A DNA stretch of 64,000 nt from Phaseolus vulgaris (GCF_000499845.2 NC_023750.2:27463177-27527176); one strand, 5' to 3'. Counted from the stretch's first letter, positions 11,901 to 21,781 are shown. Program-made: numbers and translations. Notes: a model not told the origin generated them from the letters alone.

Positions 11901-14401
11901 TTGAAAGAGGCATAGAGGCCAACCCCGACAAGTGTGCCACCATCTTGGCGATGAGGAGCCCAGCTACGGTGAAAGAGGTCCAGCAGCTAACAGGACGGAT
12001 GGCAGCCCTGTCTCGCTTCGTGTCAGCTAGCGGAGAGAATGGCCATCCCTATTTTCAGTGCTTGAGGCGCAATAACAAGTTTGCCTGGACGAAGGAGTGC
12101 GAGGAAACCTTCGTCAAGCTGAAGGAGTATCTGGCGAGCCCGCCGGTTTTATGCAAACCGCTGGCGGGGATCCCTCTCAGGTTGTATTTTGCTGTAACTG
12201 AGAGGGCGGTGAGTGCGGTGCTCGCCCAAGACCAAGATCAGGCACAAAAGCCTATTTATTTTGTTAGTAAGGTGTTGCAGGGCCCCGAAACGAGATATCA
12301 GGCCCTGGAGAAGGCTGCGCTGGCTGTGGTGTTTTCGGCGAGGAGGTTGCGCCACTATTTCCATAGCTTCACCATACTGGTGATGACTGACCTGCCCATG
12401 CAGAAGGTCTTGAAGAAGCCTGACGTTGCAGGAAGGATGGTGAAATGGGCAGTAGAATTGTCAGAGTTTGATATCAAATATGAGCCTCGAGGCCCGATCA
12501 AGGGGCAAATCTTTGCGGATTTCGTGGTCGAGCTCTCGTCTGAGGCAATACGAGTTGAAGGGGACGACTTCCGTTGGGTGCTCTCGGTGGATGGATCGTC
12601 GAACCAGCAGGGTAGCGGTGCTGGAGTCATTTTAGAGGGGCCCAATGGCGTGCTGATCGAGCAATCTTTGAGATTTGCCTTCAAAGCCAGTAACAATCAA
12701 GCAGAGTATGAGGCGCTGATCGCCGGAATTTTGCTGGCCAAGGAGATGGGAGCTAGGGTGCTGATGGCTAAGAATGAATCGCTGCTAGTCACAGGGCAAG
12801 TAACAGGCGAGTTCCAGGCTAAAGATCCACAAATGGCGGCCTATCTGGAATATGTGCAGGAGTTGAAGAGTTCCTTTGCCTCCTTTGAAGTAGTGCATGT
12901 GCCCAGAGAGCAGAATGCCCGAGCTGACTTGCTAGCTAAGCTCGCCAGTTCAGGCAAGCGGGGTAGGCAGAGGACGGTGATTCAAGAAACTCTGAAGACG
13001 CCAAGAGCATTTGTGGCAGATCACCTGGTCCTTCAGATAAGCAAGTCGACGGAGAAAGCAGCAAGAAGCCATAAGTCCCTGACGCAAGAAACTCTGAGAT
13101 CGCCGAGAATCAGAGCATGTCGGGGAGAGAAGGTGAACGTGATGCAGGTCTGCGCTACCCATGAGCCAGACACTTGGATAACACAGTACAAGCGGTGCCT
13201 GGCAGATGGCCTTCTCCCACTGGATCCGACTGAGGCTAGGAAGGTAAAGAAGAATTCTAGCAAGTACACCCTGATTGATGGCGATCTGTACAGGTTTGGG
13301 TTCACTCACCCGCTCCTGGAATGTATACATGGCGAGAAGTGCACGAGAATCATGGCGGAGCTCCACGAAGGTATATGCGGAAGCCACGTCGGGGGTTGAG
13401 CTCTGGCCGTAAGGACTCTCCGTGCAGGCTACTAATGGCCAACGATGAGAGAAGACTGCAAGAAGTATGCGCAGTGTTGCAAACAGTGCCAACAGCACGC
13501 CGATTGGCACAAGGCGCCTCCCGAGGAGTTGAAGTCGATTTACAGCCCTTGGCCGTTTCATACGTGGGGAATCGACATCCTGGGACCTTTCCCGCTGGCG
13601 ATCAGGCAGATGAAGTACTTGGTGGTGGCAATTGAATATTTCACCAAGTGGATCGAAGCAGAACCAGTGGCCCAGATCACCGCACACAAGATCGAAGGTT
13701 TCGTGTGGAAGAACATCGTGTGCCGGTTTGGAGTGCCTAAGCGCCTGGTGTCGGACAATGGGACTCAGTTTGCAAGTCACTTGTTGAAGAAGCTTTGCGA
13801 AGGGGTGGGAATTCAACAAGTGTTTGCATCCGTCGAGCACCCGCAGACGAATGGCTAGGTGGAGTCAGCCAATCGGGTGTTGCTGAGAGGATTGAAGAGG
13901 AGGCTCGAGAAAGCCAAGGGAAGCTGGGCTGAGGAGGTACCCCGTATAGTCTGGGCGTACCACACCACCGAACAGTCAGGAACCCATGAGACCCCGTTCA
14001 GCTTGGTCTATGGGTGTGATGCAATGATTCCAGTAGAGATCCAGGAAAGTTCGCCGAGATTCCAGAACTTCGTAGAGGAAGACTCGAATGAAGAGAGAAG
14101 GCTGAACCTGGATCTGCTGGATGAGGTCAGGGAAGAGGCGAGACTGAAAGCTGAGGCGGTGAAGAGAAGGATTGAACGAAGGTACAACTCGAAGGTGATG
14201 CCAAGGCAGTTCAGAGAAGGCGACCTGGTGATGAGGAAAGCCCACCAGTACGAGATGGAGAATAAGCTGTCGCCTAAGTGGACGGGACCGTTCAGAATAA
14301 CCGAGGCGCTCGGGAACGGCGCCTACCGCTTAGAGACGCTGGAAGGAGGGGCGATTCCTCGCACCTGGAACGCCACGCACCTGAAGTTGTACTATAGTTA
14401 A
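8987..14401 (+). pseudogene. Element B gag-pol polyprotein (Tat lineage) with three premature stops
   Basis: One frame of 1,805 codons for capsid and all enzymes. Gag: N-terminal coiled coil, then the retrotransposon gag domain from FTGVEDPEAHL, and a CX2HX4HX4C knuckle (CEFHQGFGHTLDSC). Protease: VLVDQGSSADV (Asp at about 508). RT: FLDAFSGYNQI and the catalytic YVDD at about 920. First RNase H, then a second, archaeal-type RNase H starting LSVDGSS (Asp at about 1202); its third catalytic Asp is Glu here (about 1264, NESLLV against SDSLLV in F). Integrase: CKQCQQH, WGIDILGPF, SDNGTQF. Stops: TGA at 13397-13399 (CGA in F), TAA at 13433-13435 (TAC in F), TAG at 13856-13858 just before the last catalytic Glu. 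The frame is otherwise open to the TAA at 14399, so B cannot make its own integrase. Confidence 0.92.
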
Positions 14402-14647
14402 GAGCTTTGTAAGTAAAGACAAACACAAAAGTTATATTACAATGTCTCTGATAAAACAGTTTGAAGGGGGCACTCTTTTTTCCCTAAGGAGGGTTTTTAA
14501 TGAGGCCACCCAATAAAAGAAGAGTTTTCGAAGTATAAGGCGTTTTCAGATTGCATGCTTGCTGTTTTCCAAAAAGTTTTGAAGAAAGACCTTGTCACTT
14601 ATACGTGATTTAAGGCAAGAAAAGATATATTGCATGCTTTCTAAAAA
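14402..14647 (+). other. Element B post-pol region with conserved block
   Basis: No gene seen. 14465-14513 is a 49-nt stretch (starting AAGGGGGCACTC, ending AGGCCACCCA) that is identical in element C at 28382-28430 although the flanks differ. Confidence 0.6.
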
Positions 14648-14790
14648 AGTTTTTAAGTCCTCATCGTTTCTCGGCGATCGGAGGCATCAGCTAAAGTTTT
14701 TAAGTCCTCATCGTTTTTCGGCGATTGGAGGCATCAGTTAAACTTTTTAAGTCCTCATCGTCTTTCGGCGACCGGAGGCACCAGTTAAAA
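14648..14790 (+). repeat. 47-bp tandem repeat in element B 3' region
   Basis: Three copies of a unit with AAGTCCTCATCG and CGGCGATCGGAGGCATCAG, starting near 14648, 14695 and 14742. Related copies occur in element C from 28564. Confidence 0.85.
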
Positions 14791-14867
14791 GACCTCAACG
14801 CCCTCGCGCGTCCTGAGGCAAGTTAAAGACCTCCTCGTCGCTGAGCGAGCGCAGGCAAGGAAGAGCG

Positions 14868-15122
14868 AAAAGTCCTCAGTGTTTCTGGGGACGAGAAGAT
14901 GTAACCCCTGGGGCAATGTAGAGGCACCAGTAAAAGTCCTCAGTGTTTCTGGGGGCGAGAAGATGTAACCCCTGGGGCAATGTAGAGGCACCAGTAAAAG
15001 TCCTCAGTGTTTCTGGGGGCGAGAAGATGTAACCCCTGGGGCAATGTAGAGGCACCAGTGAAAAGTCCTCAGTGTTTCTGGGGGGGAGGAGATGTAACCC
15101 CTGGGGCAATGTAGAGGCACGA
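14868..15122 (+). repeat. 64-bp tandem repeat in element B 3' region
   Basis: Four copies at about 14871, 14935, 14999 and 15064, each with AGTCCTCAGTGTTTCTGGG and AACCCCTGGGGCAATG. Reverse-strand open frames across them are by-products of the repetition. Confidence 0.92.
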
Positions 15123-15123
15123 T

Positions 15124-15267
15124 TTAAAGACCTTCTCGCCTATGAGCGAGTTCAGGCGAGTTAAAGACCTTCTCGCCTATGAGCGAGTTCAGGCGAGTTA
15201 AAGACCTTCTCGCCTATGAGCGAGTTCAGGCAAGATAAAATCCTTCTCGTTTCGAACGAGTTCAGGT
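15124..15267 (+). repeat. 37-bp tandem repeat in element B 3' region
   Basis: Copies start at 15124, 15161, 15198 and 15235, each with GACCTTCTCGCC and GAGCGAGTTCAGG. The last is diverged. Confidence 0.9.
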
Positions 15268-15874
15268 ATGGTGTAGAGGGTGGAAGAAGTTCTGAGGGTG
15301 GCTAAGGTAGGTTCGAAGAGAACGCCTAGCCACCCGGTCTCTTACTCTGAAGCACAAGGAGGTGGAGAAGGATCCGAAAGGCGCCTCTACCCCCAGATGA
15401 AAGAGCAATGGCCAAGTTGTGAAGGCAGGAAGAAGCTGGTGTTGCCAAGAGTCTCAGGCGACCAGGAAACGTTCAAGCAATGGCAAGAAGTCAAAGACCC
15501 GTTTTGATGAAGCAGATCGGGTGTAGCGACGTTATAAAGCCAGGGGTTGAGTTAAAGTCCATTGCTTGAAGTATCATTTTACGCTAAGGTTCATTGCCTT
15601 AAGTTTACGAGTTGATAAATGTGATTATTATTCGAAGTTGAGATGGTTCGAAACAGCTAAGTACAAGATCGTGCCTACAGGATTACTAAGTTATTTCTTT
15701 GAAGTAAATCACGCAGGGAAAGTTAAAGGTAGACGAAGAGGTTACAATAAGAAATGCAAAAGTAATTTCATTAAGTAAAGTATCAGCTCAAAAATACGTG
15801 TACAAGAAAGTACGAGTTTATTACATAATTATATACAAGGGAAAGGCACGAAGGTAGCAGATGGAGAGGATCGA
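15268..15874 (+). other. Element B spacer before the antisense gene
   Basis: No gene supported. 15366-15400 (AGAAGGATCC...CCCAGATGA) is 35 nt identical to element C 29051-29085. The rest is A/T-rich and includes the 3' flank of the antisense gene. Confidence 0.5.
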
Positions 15875-17404
15875 TTAGTCTTCAGCGGGAACCACTTTCC
15901 CATCCACTACCTCGTTATCAAGAGACACCATGCTGAGGTCCAGGTCGGGGAACAAGCAGGCAAATTGTTCCCGCGCAGCTTCGAATCCAGCAGCCAGAAT
16001 TTGAGCAGAGTTCAGCTTGAGTTCTTCAATCTGCTTCTGAAGTTCCTCAATCCGTTTCTCGAGATCTTCAGTTTGTTCTTTCAGCTCCTTATTCTGCTGC
16101 TCCAGCTCTTCAACTTGCTTCTTGAGTTGTTCATTGGTTTCTTGAGCCTGGAGAAGGTCTTCAGCAACCTTCTTGGATTCTGCTTGCGCTTGTCCCAATT
16201 CGGCAGCGAGCTCCCCTTTTTCCTTGTTGGCTTCAGCGAGCTCAGCCATGGCGTCATCCCTCGCCTTTTCCACCTTTCCAAGGAGGGTCTCTCGGTCGGC
16301 TGACCTTTGCTCCAATTTCTTCACCTTGGCGGCGTCAGTTTTTATGAGACCCTCCAGGTCAGCCACCTTGACGCGATAAGGCACAATCTTGCTCTCCAGT
16401 TCAATCTTTTCTTGAGCCAGTTGCTGCACCTTATGGCGGAGATCAGTGGCCTCCTTGCGCGCCAATCTGAGCTCAGTGCTCATTGCGTCTTCTACTCGGG
16501 AGTGTTCAATCTCCGCGAGTGTCAAGTTAAAGGACAACTTCTCCACCTCAACCTTCATGGTACTGTTCTCTGTTTTGAGGTTGAAGAGGTCGTCCTGGAG
16601 CTTCCTGGTGGAGCTCTGCACCGCCCTAGTTATGATGGCGGGAATGTCTTCTGCTATCGTCTTCAGCTTAGCAGATAAAGGCTCCCACATCCTCGTGACC
16701 TCGAGAGGGAGGTATGCTGCTTGGAGAGGCGCTGGTGGGGCCTGTTGTTGGTTTCCGTCGCCACCCTCTTTAGTTGGTTCTTCAGTGGGTGCTTCTGCTT
16801 GTGGTGGCGACGTCGGGGACTCGGTGATCAGAATCGGAGAGGTGTGGGCAACCTCATCCCCGATTGGAGCGACATCTGCAGCTGAGGCGTTAGAAGGAGG
16901 ACCCCCTCCAGCTGATACATGTGGCGTGGAGGCGCTTAGGGGGTCCTCCAGGAAATTGTCTTCGGTGGCCTCAACCGCGGGTGGCGCAGTTGCCAATGGA
17001 ATGGCTTGGACTGGGGAAGCGGGAGCTGGTGGAGATGGCATTGTTGGAGGTGGAGCAGGCGTGGATGGCGGTGTTGAGGTTGGAAGAGGGGGCGGGGCAG
17101 GTGGTGAAGAAGGTGCCACCCCTCTTCCTCTTTGTAACGAGGCCATCTTCGGTGACCTCGTCATCTTCTTCCTCCTCCTCGTGGACTACTTGGGGAGCTT
17201 TCCTCTTGGGCCTCTTGAGGACAAGTTTCTTTCGTTGAGTGGCGGGTTGGACGTCGGAGGGAGCTGGGCCCTTAGGTGGCGATCGGCCCTGAGTGGCGGC
17301 GATCTCCACCACGGAGTTTGGCACTGTTTGAGAGCCCGTCGCCAACCCGTGGGTTCGGGCGAGCGCCCTCAATTCAGCGAGCATACCCCTGCCCAACATG
17401 TTAT
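15875..17404 (-). pseudogene. Antisense accessory gene of element B, exon 3 (proline-rich linker and coiled coil)
   Basis: Last exon of the antisense gene. It is read after the acceptor TATGCAG at 17405 and begins, in phase, DNMLGRGMLAELRALAR. An acidic and basic stretch (EEEEEDDEVTEDG, then KRKR) follows, then a long Pro/Ala/Thr-rich segment, then about 250 residues of heptad-rich coiled coil, ending FPDLDLSMVSLDNEVVDGK and a TAA at 15875. The frame changes near 17130, in a run of A and G, where one extra G compared with element E is the simplest reading; so this copy is probably broken. The C-terminal motif is also found in C and E. No enzyme motif is visible. A scaffold or partner-binding role is only inferred from the coiled coil. 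Confidence 0.75.
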
Positions 17405-17582
17405 CTGCATAGAACGAAAATGCATGGGTTAGCTCAGAGAGAAAATAAGTGCATAAGGCAGTATGCAGCAAAGCAGATGATCGGTGCAGAAAAATATAAA
17501 CCAAAGTCTTGCGCATAACGCACAAGACGCTCAGAAACAGTTGACAAAAGCAGTATCGAAACAAAGGCTTAAGTGTTCTAAC
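17405..17582 (-). other. Predicted intron 2 of the element B antisense gene
   Basis: 178 bp with donor ATAG|GTTAG and acceptor TGCAG|ATAAC on the minus strand. Joining gives a GAT codon and removes the stop that ends exon 2 when unspliced. C and E have introns at the same place and phase. Confidence 0.75.
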
Positions 17583-18525
17583 CTATTCGAATTTCGAGTT
17601 GGTCCTCGTAGAATTCGAAGCAGATCAAGGTGGTGGTGAGGAAAGTGATGTTGGCATCCGCCACCCTTTTCCAAAAGAGGCAGAGATCTTTGTCCAACGC
17701 TCCCATGCTGTCAGGACTTCTGGGTCTCCTGAAGCAGCTCTTGGACTCTTTTTTCCCCTTGTCCACCCAGTACAAGGGGAAGCCGTCGTGTAGGGAGGCG
17801 TCTTTATCGTTAGGGCGCACTTGGACGAATTTCCCTTTCCAGTCTTTATAGGACTGCTGGAAGATGGAGAAGATCGACCTCCCAGCAATCCCATTCAAGC
17901 TAACCCACAGGCGGTCTCCTGGGTGCTTGGCTTCGAAAAGAAACAGAAATACATCTACGGATGCGGGCAACCCCAGATGGTCGCACATCACTTGGAACGC
18001 TCGCACAAACGCCCAGCTGTTGGGATGGAGCTGGGCGGCGGCGATGTTGAGCTCTGTAAGGAGCTCCCTTTCGAAACGGGTGAAAGGGAACTTGAGCTTC
18101 ACCTTCTTGAATAAGGTTGTGTAGACGAAGTAGAAGGGCCCGTCAGCGCTCACCTTATCGTCGGCACAAACGGGCAGATCGGAGGGGCAAGGTAGCACTA
18201 TCATCTTCTCATTGTGCTCCTTATGAAATGTTTGGTGAGGCTCATCCCCCTTAGTCAATCGCAAGACTGCTCCAGCAGTGTTCACGGAAGACGTTTCCCT
18301 CAGCAGGGTCGAGTTGGCCCAGGGGTACAGGGTTTTGAAGTCTGGTGGGGGAACGGAGGCTCCTCCGGTGATGGGTGGAGTCGCCTGGGCCAGGTTAGGG
18401 CAGGAAGACGCAGGCCTCTCAGCCTGGGAAGATGAAGCGCCACGAACTCGTGGTGGGTCGTGTGCTTGTGAAGAGGGGTTTCGTGATGAAGGAGGAGGAT
18501 TCGGGGTGATCTTTGTGCGAGTCAT
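17583..18525 (-). CDS. Antisense accessory gene of element B, exon 2 (conserved globular domain)
   Basis: Starts at ATG 18525 (MTRTKITPNPPPSS), 8 nt after a strong acceptor; an in-frame upstream Met at 18591 would lie in the intron. A Ser/Pro-rich N-terminus of about 65 residues is followed by a domain of about 185 residues containing LYPWANSTLL, FPFTRFERELLTELNIA, LHPNSWAFVRAFQVMC, DVFLFLFEAKHPGDRLWVSL and DWKGKFVQVRP. The pattern resembles the Pfam family 'putative gypsy type transposon' (PF04195) found in plant retroelement proteins; this is from memory, not a search. The same domain is at 31388-32225 and 53454-54396. Length, 943 nt, equals that of the E copy. No catalytic residues are recognised. 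The exon is open with no stop. Confidence 0.8.
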
Positions 18526-18533
18526 TGTTGCAG

Positions 18534-18766
18534 CTGCAAAGGAAGAAGAAAAGGAAAAATGGTCAGGGGTCACAGAGGCTGACTCGATCATGGAAAGAAG
18601 GTGAGAAACGAACGATCGTAGGTTCGTTGCGATGATTGACGAAGCCCTAAGTTACGTAGAAGGAGAAATGGAAAAAGCAACCCACAACGTATGCACCAGA
18701 TAGTTTCAGGATGATGCGAATCGGTTAAAATGCAAGAAAAACCAGCAGAAGAAGGAAAGTAGGTAC
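18534..18766 (-). other. Predicted 5' UTR intron of the element B antisense gene
   Basis: 233 bp. Donor AAAAG|GTACC at 18766 and acceptor TTTGCAG at 18534, preceded by a long pyrimidine tract on the minus strand. The same arrangement is in C and E, 8-10 nt before the ATG. Confidence 0.65.
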
Positions 18767-19128
18767 CTTTTGATGATCAGGAAGACGATGAAGGATGATG
18801 GTGATTCAGAATGTTGGAGAGCGCTGAGAGTTTTTCTTGCAGGAGGAAGTTAGAGCGTTTGTGAATACGAAGAAAAGTGATGGAACAGTGTGGAGTGAAA
18901 ATGGGTTTAAGAGTTTTTTCGAAATGGGTTTGGGAAGCGCAAACGGTAACTGAAGGTAACCGTTGATGAAGCCACGTGTCGAGTGATGGGCGAGGGGTTT
19001 GGTGGAGCGTCAGAGAAGCAGAAGGTACAACCGCTTGGAATTCTGCGTCAGTGCCACGTAGACCGGTGTTGACGTGACTCTTCTAGTCTTTTCGCTGGAC
19101 AAGTCTTCGCTTAAGACTGGGGGGCTTG
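18767..19128 (-). promoter_or_regulatory. Putative antisense promoter region, element B
   Basis: Non-coding stretch between the first donor and the 3' LTR. A G-box (CCACGTGTCG, core 18973-18978) is conserved at similar spacing in C and E. A TTAAA-type box on the minus strand near 18905 is possible but weak. The sense polypurine tract (GGGGGGC, about 19119-19125) lies at the right end. Confidence 0.45.
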
Positions 19129-19921
19129 TGTACCGCCCTGGTAGTCGGAAGTGATGACGTGGCATCCAGCTACAGTATAGGCGTGCTGGCAAGGCGCCAG
19201 GTTGGTAGAAGGGAAAGAGGTCGGGGGGCTTGTGTAGTCGCCAGTTATTAAGTTGGCGTGCTCCGACCTCCAGCATACCAGGCGATCGCCCAGCTTAAGA
19301 TGAAGTCGCCAGATTGTAAATTCAGGCGACTGAGTGATAGGAGATCGCCAGAACAAGCACATCGCCAGAGATGAAGGTGGTGCAGATTATGAAGGCGGCC
19401 GGCGAGACCACAGGGTAGGTGTACGAGAGCACCCTAACTCGCCAATTCCAGTAGAGATCGCGCTCCCAAGTTAGCTATGTACTGGGCAGTACCATGCATA
19501 GGTAACTTAGCAAAACGAGAGTAGAAGCAGCGCCCAAGTCAAGGAGGCTCCAGATGATGGCACGTGTACAGTTGGATGCGAGCCACGTGTCTAAGTCTGT
19601 AACTGCCAGGAGAGAGAAAGTGACCAGGTATATAAGAGTTCTCAACGAACTTTCTGAGGTACGCACATTCAGATTATACTCTTTACGCTTGCAAGTTCTA
19701 GAGCACACTGTGAGAGAGAATTTGCACGGTTCCTGTTCTCTTAGTATTTGGTGATTCGGTCACTGACTTGGGCGTTGGAGTGCGATCGGCCGCAGCGGCG
19801 CCGCTTTGTTCCTTTGCAGGTTCTTGAGGTGGATCTCGAAAAAGAACGGAGGTTTGAAGCGGTGCGCACGTCGATCCTTTGACGAGGCAGTTTCCAGCGT
19901 TCCGGTCAACAGGCAGGATCA
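19129..19921 (+). repeat. 3' LTR of element B
   Basis: 793 bp, same ends as the 5' LTR, TATA at 19629-19635. It is preceded by the purine tract CTGGGGGGCTTG. About eleven, mostly transition, differences from the 5' LTR. Confidence 0.95.
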
Positions 19922-21781
19922 GCTCCCATCTTGGCCCTTCCTAATTTCACTAAGACATTTGAGATTGAGTGTGATGCTTCAAGCATAGGTATTGGGGCTG
20001 TTCTCCTTCAAGAGGGCCACCCCATAGCCTATTTTAGTGAGAAATTGAAGGGAAGTCATCTCAACTATTCCACCTATGATAAGGAATTATATGCACTTGT
20101 TAGGGCTTTGTTTACTTGGCAACACTATCTTTTTCCCAAAGAGTTTGTGATACATAGTGATCATGAATCTCTTAAATATTTGAAAAGCCAAAACAAACTT
20201 AACAAGAGGCATGCTAAGTGGGTGGAATTCATTGAGCAATTTCCTTATGTGATCAAACACAAGCAAGGCAAAATAAATATTGTGGCGGATGCTCTTTCTA
20301 GAAGATACACCTTGCTAAATCTTTTAACCTCTCAATATCTTGGTTTTGATCACATTAAGGAACTTTATCATGATGACCTTGATTTTTCTCCCATCTATCA
20401 AGAGTGTCTTAAAGGAGGACACAAAGACTTTTTTATTCAAGATGGCTTTCTTTTTAAAGGAAAACGTCTTTGTGTTCCCCAAAGCTCTATTAGATTATCT
20501 CTTGTTAGAGAAGCTCATGAGGGGGGTTTAATGGGACATTTTGGGGTTGCTAAAACTTTGGATGTGTTGCATGAACATTTCTTTTGGCCACATATGCATA
20601 AACATGTTCATAGTTTGTGTGATAAATGCATAGCTTGCCGCAAAGCTAAGTCTAAAATGCATCCCCATGGTCTTTATACTCCTCTTCCTATCCCTTCAAT
20701 GCCTTGGGTAGATATATCTATGGATTTCATCTTAGGCTTACCCAAGACATCAAAGGGAAAGGACTCCATTTTTGTGGTAGTGGATCGTTTTTCAAAGATG
20801 GCTCACTTTATTCCTTGCCACAAAGTGGATGATGCATGCCACATTGCAAACCTCTTCTTTCAAGAAGTGGTTCGCTTGCATGGGATTCCTAGGTCTATAG
20901 TGTCCGATAGAGATCCTAAGTTCTTGAGTCACTTTTGGAAGACCTTGTGGGGCAAGCTTGGAACTAAGCTTTTATTTTCTACCACTTGCCACCCACAAAC
21001 TGATGGTCAAACCGAGGTGGTGAATAGAACTTTGGGACAACTATTGAGATGCTTTATTTCGGGGAATCCTAGAGTGTGGGAGAATTTACTACCCCATGTT
21101 GAGTTTGCATATAACCGAGTAGTAAATTCTACCACCTCCCATTCTCCTTTTGAGGTGGTCTATGGGTTTAATCCCCTAACACCTCTTGATCTTCTTCCTA
21201 TTCCCCTTCTTGGAGATGTCTTGTGCAAAGATGGGGATGAAAAGGCTTTTTTTGTGAAAACTTTGCATAAAGACATCAAGAAGAGAATTGAGAAGAAGGT
21301 TGGCAAGTATGCTGAACTTGCCAATAAAATGAGAAAAGCATTGTTGTTTGATGAGGGCGATTGGGTTTGGCTTCACTTGAGGAAGGATCGTTTTCCTACT
21401 CAAAGGAAGTCCAAACTAATGCCTCGAGGGGATGGACCTTTCCAAGTCCTCAAGAGGATTAATGACAATGCTTATGAGTTAGATATGCCTGATACATTCT
21501 TAGGTAGTCATACTTTTAATGTCAGCGATCTAACTCCCTTTTCTGTAGGTCTCCAGAATTCGTGGTCGAATTCTCTCCAACTCGGGGAGTATGATGGAGA
21601 TCAAGCTCAAGAGGACATGGAGGCCAATCAACAAGATCAAGAAGAGGTGGAGGCACAAATAGAGGACGCCCATGGAGGTCAAAGTCCACCTCAAAGGATT
21701 ACAAGAAGCATGTTCAAAGCTTTGGGAGCTAGAGGACATTTATTTTCTCTTTTTGTAATTTCTTTAGTTGAAGGTGCTTAG
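19922..21781 (+). CDS. Element A gag-pol polyprotein, 3' part (RNase H, integrase), ending in the 3' LTR
   Basis: Continues the pol frame of element A after element B, starting at the duplicated site (GCT CCC ATC). RNase [43 protein letters not shown]. Integrase: zinc-binding region ([10 protein letters not shown] ... CDKCIAC), then the D,D,E core at [18 protein letters not shown] and [10 protein letters not shown]. The C-terminal part has [20 protein letters not shown]. No canonical chromodomain is seen; the last 63 codons are encoded by the 3' LTR (from 21592) and are rich in Gln, Glu and Asp, then [10 protein letters not shown]. This overlap is typical of CRM-type chromoviruses. The frame is open throughout, so the element was probably intact when B landed in it. 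Confidence 0.92.
   Translation, partial: APILALPNFTKTFEIECDASSIGIGAVLLQEGHPIAYFSEKLKGSHLNYSTYDKELYALVRALFTWQHYLFPKEFVIHSDHESLKYLKSQNKLNKRHAKWVEFIEQFPYVIKHKQGKINIVADALSRRYTLLNLLTSQYLGFDHIKELYHDDLDFSPIYQECLKGGHKDFFIQDGFLFKGKRLCVPQSSIRLSLVREAHEGGLMGHFGVAKTLDVLHEHFFWPHMHKHVHSLCDKCIACRKAKSKMHPHGLYTPLPIPSMPWVDISMDFILGLPKTSKGKDSIFVVVDRFSKMAHFIPCHKVDDACHIANLFFQEVVRLHGIPRSIVSDRDPKFLSHFWKTLWGKLGTKLLFSTTCHPQTDGQTEVVNRTLGQLLRCFISGNPRVWENLLPHVEFAYNRVVNSTTSHSPFEVVYGFNPLTPLDLLPIPLLGDVLCKDGDEKAFFVKTLHKDIKKRIEKKVGKYAELANKMRKALLFDEGDWVWLHLRKDRFPTQRKSKLMPRGDGPFQVLKRINDNAYELDMPDTFLGSHTFNVSDLTPFSVGLQNSWSNSLQLGEYDGDQAQEDMEANQQDQEEVEAQIEDAHGGQSPPQRITRSMFKALGARGHLFSLFVISLVEGA

Larger units (their letters stand above)
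7772..19921 (+). mobile_element. Element B: Tat-lineage Ty3/gypsy retrotransposon nested in element A
   Basis: 12,150 bp with two 793-bp LTRs (TGTACC...GGATCA). The target duplication is GCTCT at 7767-7771 against GCTCC at 19922-19926; the pol frame of A shows GCTCC is the original, so the left copy has a C to T change. Contents: primer site, leader, gag-pol frame of 1,805 codons with three premature stops, tandem-repeat 3' region, and a spliced gene on the opposite strand. YVDDMVVTS in RT and a second RNase H domain mark the Tat lineage. About eleven differences separate the LTRs by eye. Confidence 0.93.

Noticed and set aside
12950..13840. Reverse-strand open frame of 296 codons over integrase of B
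   Set aside because: Shadow of pol; the plus strand shows the full integrase motif order.
14785..15109. Reverse-strand open frames with repeated GLHLL...TEDF peptides
   Set aside because: They come from the 64-bp tandem repeat being free of stops in one frame; no start context or conservation.
14868..15122. Possible CRISPR-like array
   Set aside because: Contiguous tandem repeats without unique spacers, in a plant retrotransposon.
16446..17432. Plus-strand open frame of 328 codons over the antisense gene of B
   Set aside because: Complement of the proline-rich and coiled-coil exon; low-complexity Gly/Ser product, not kept as one frame in C or E.
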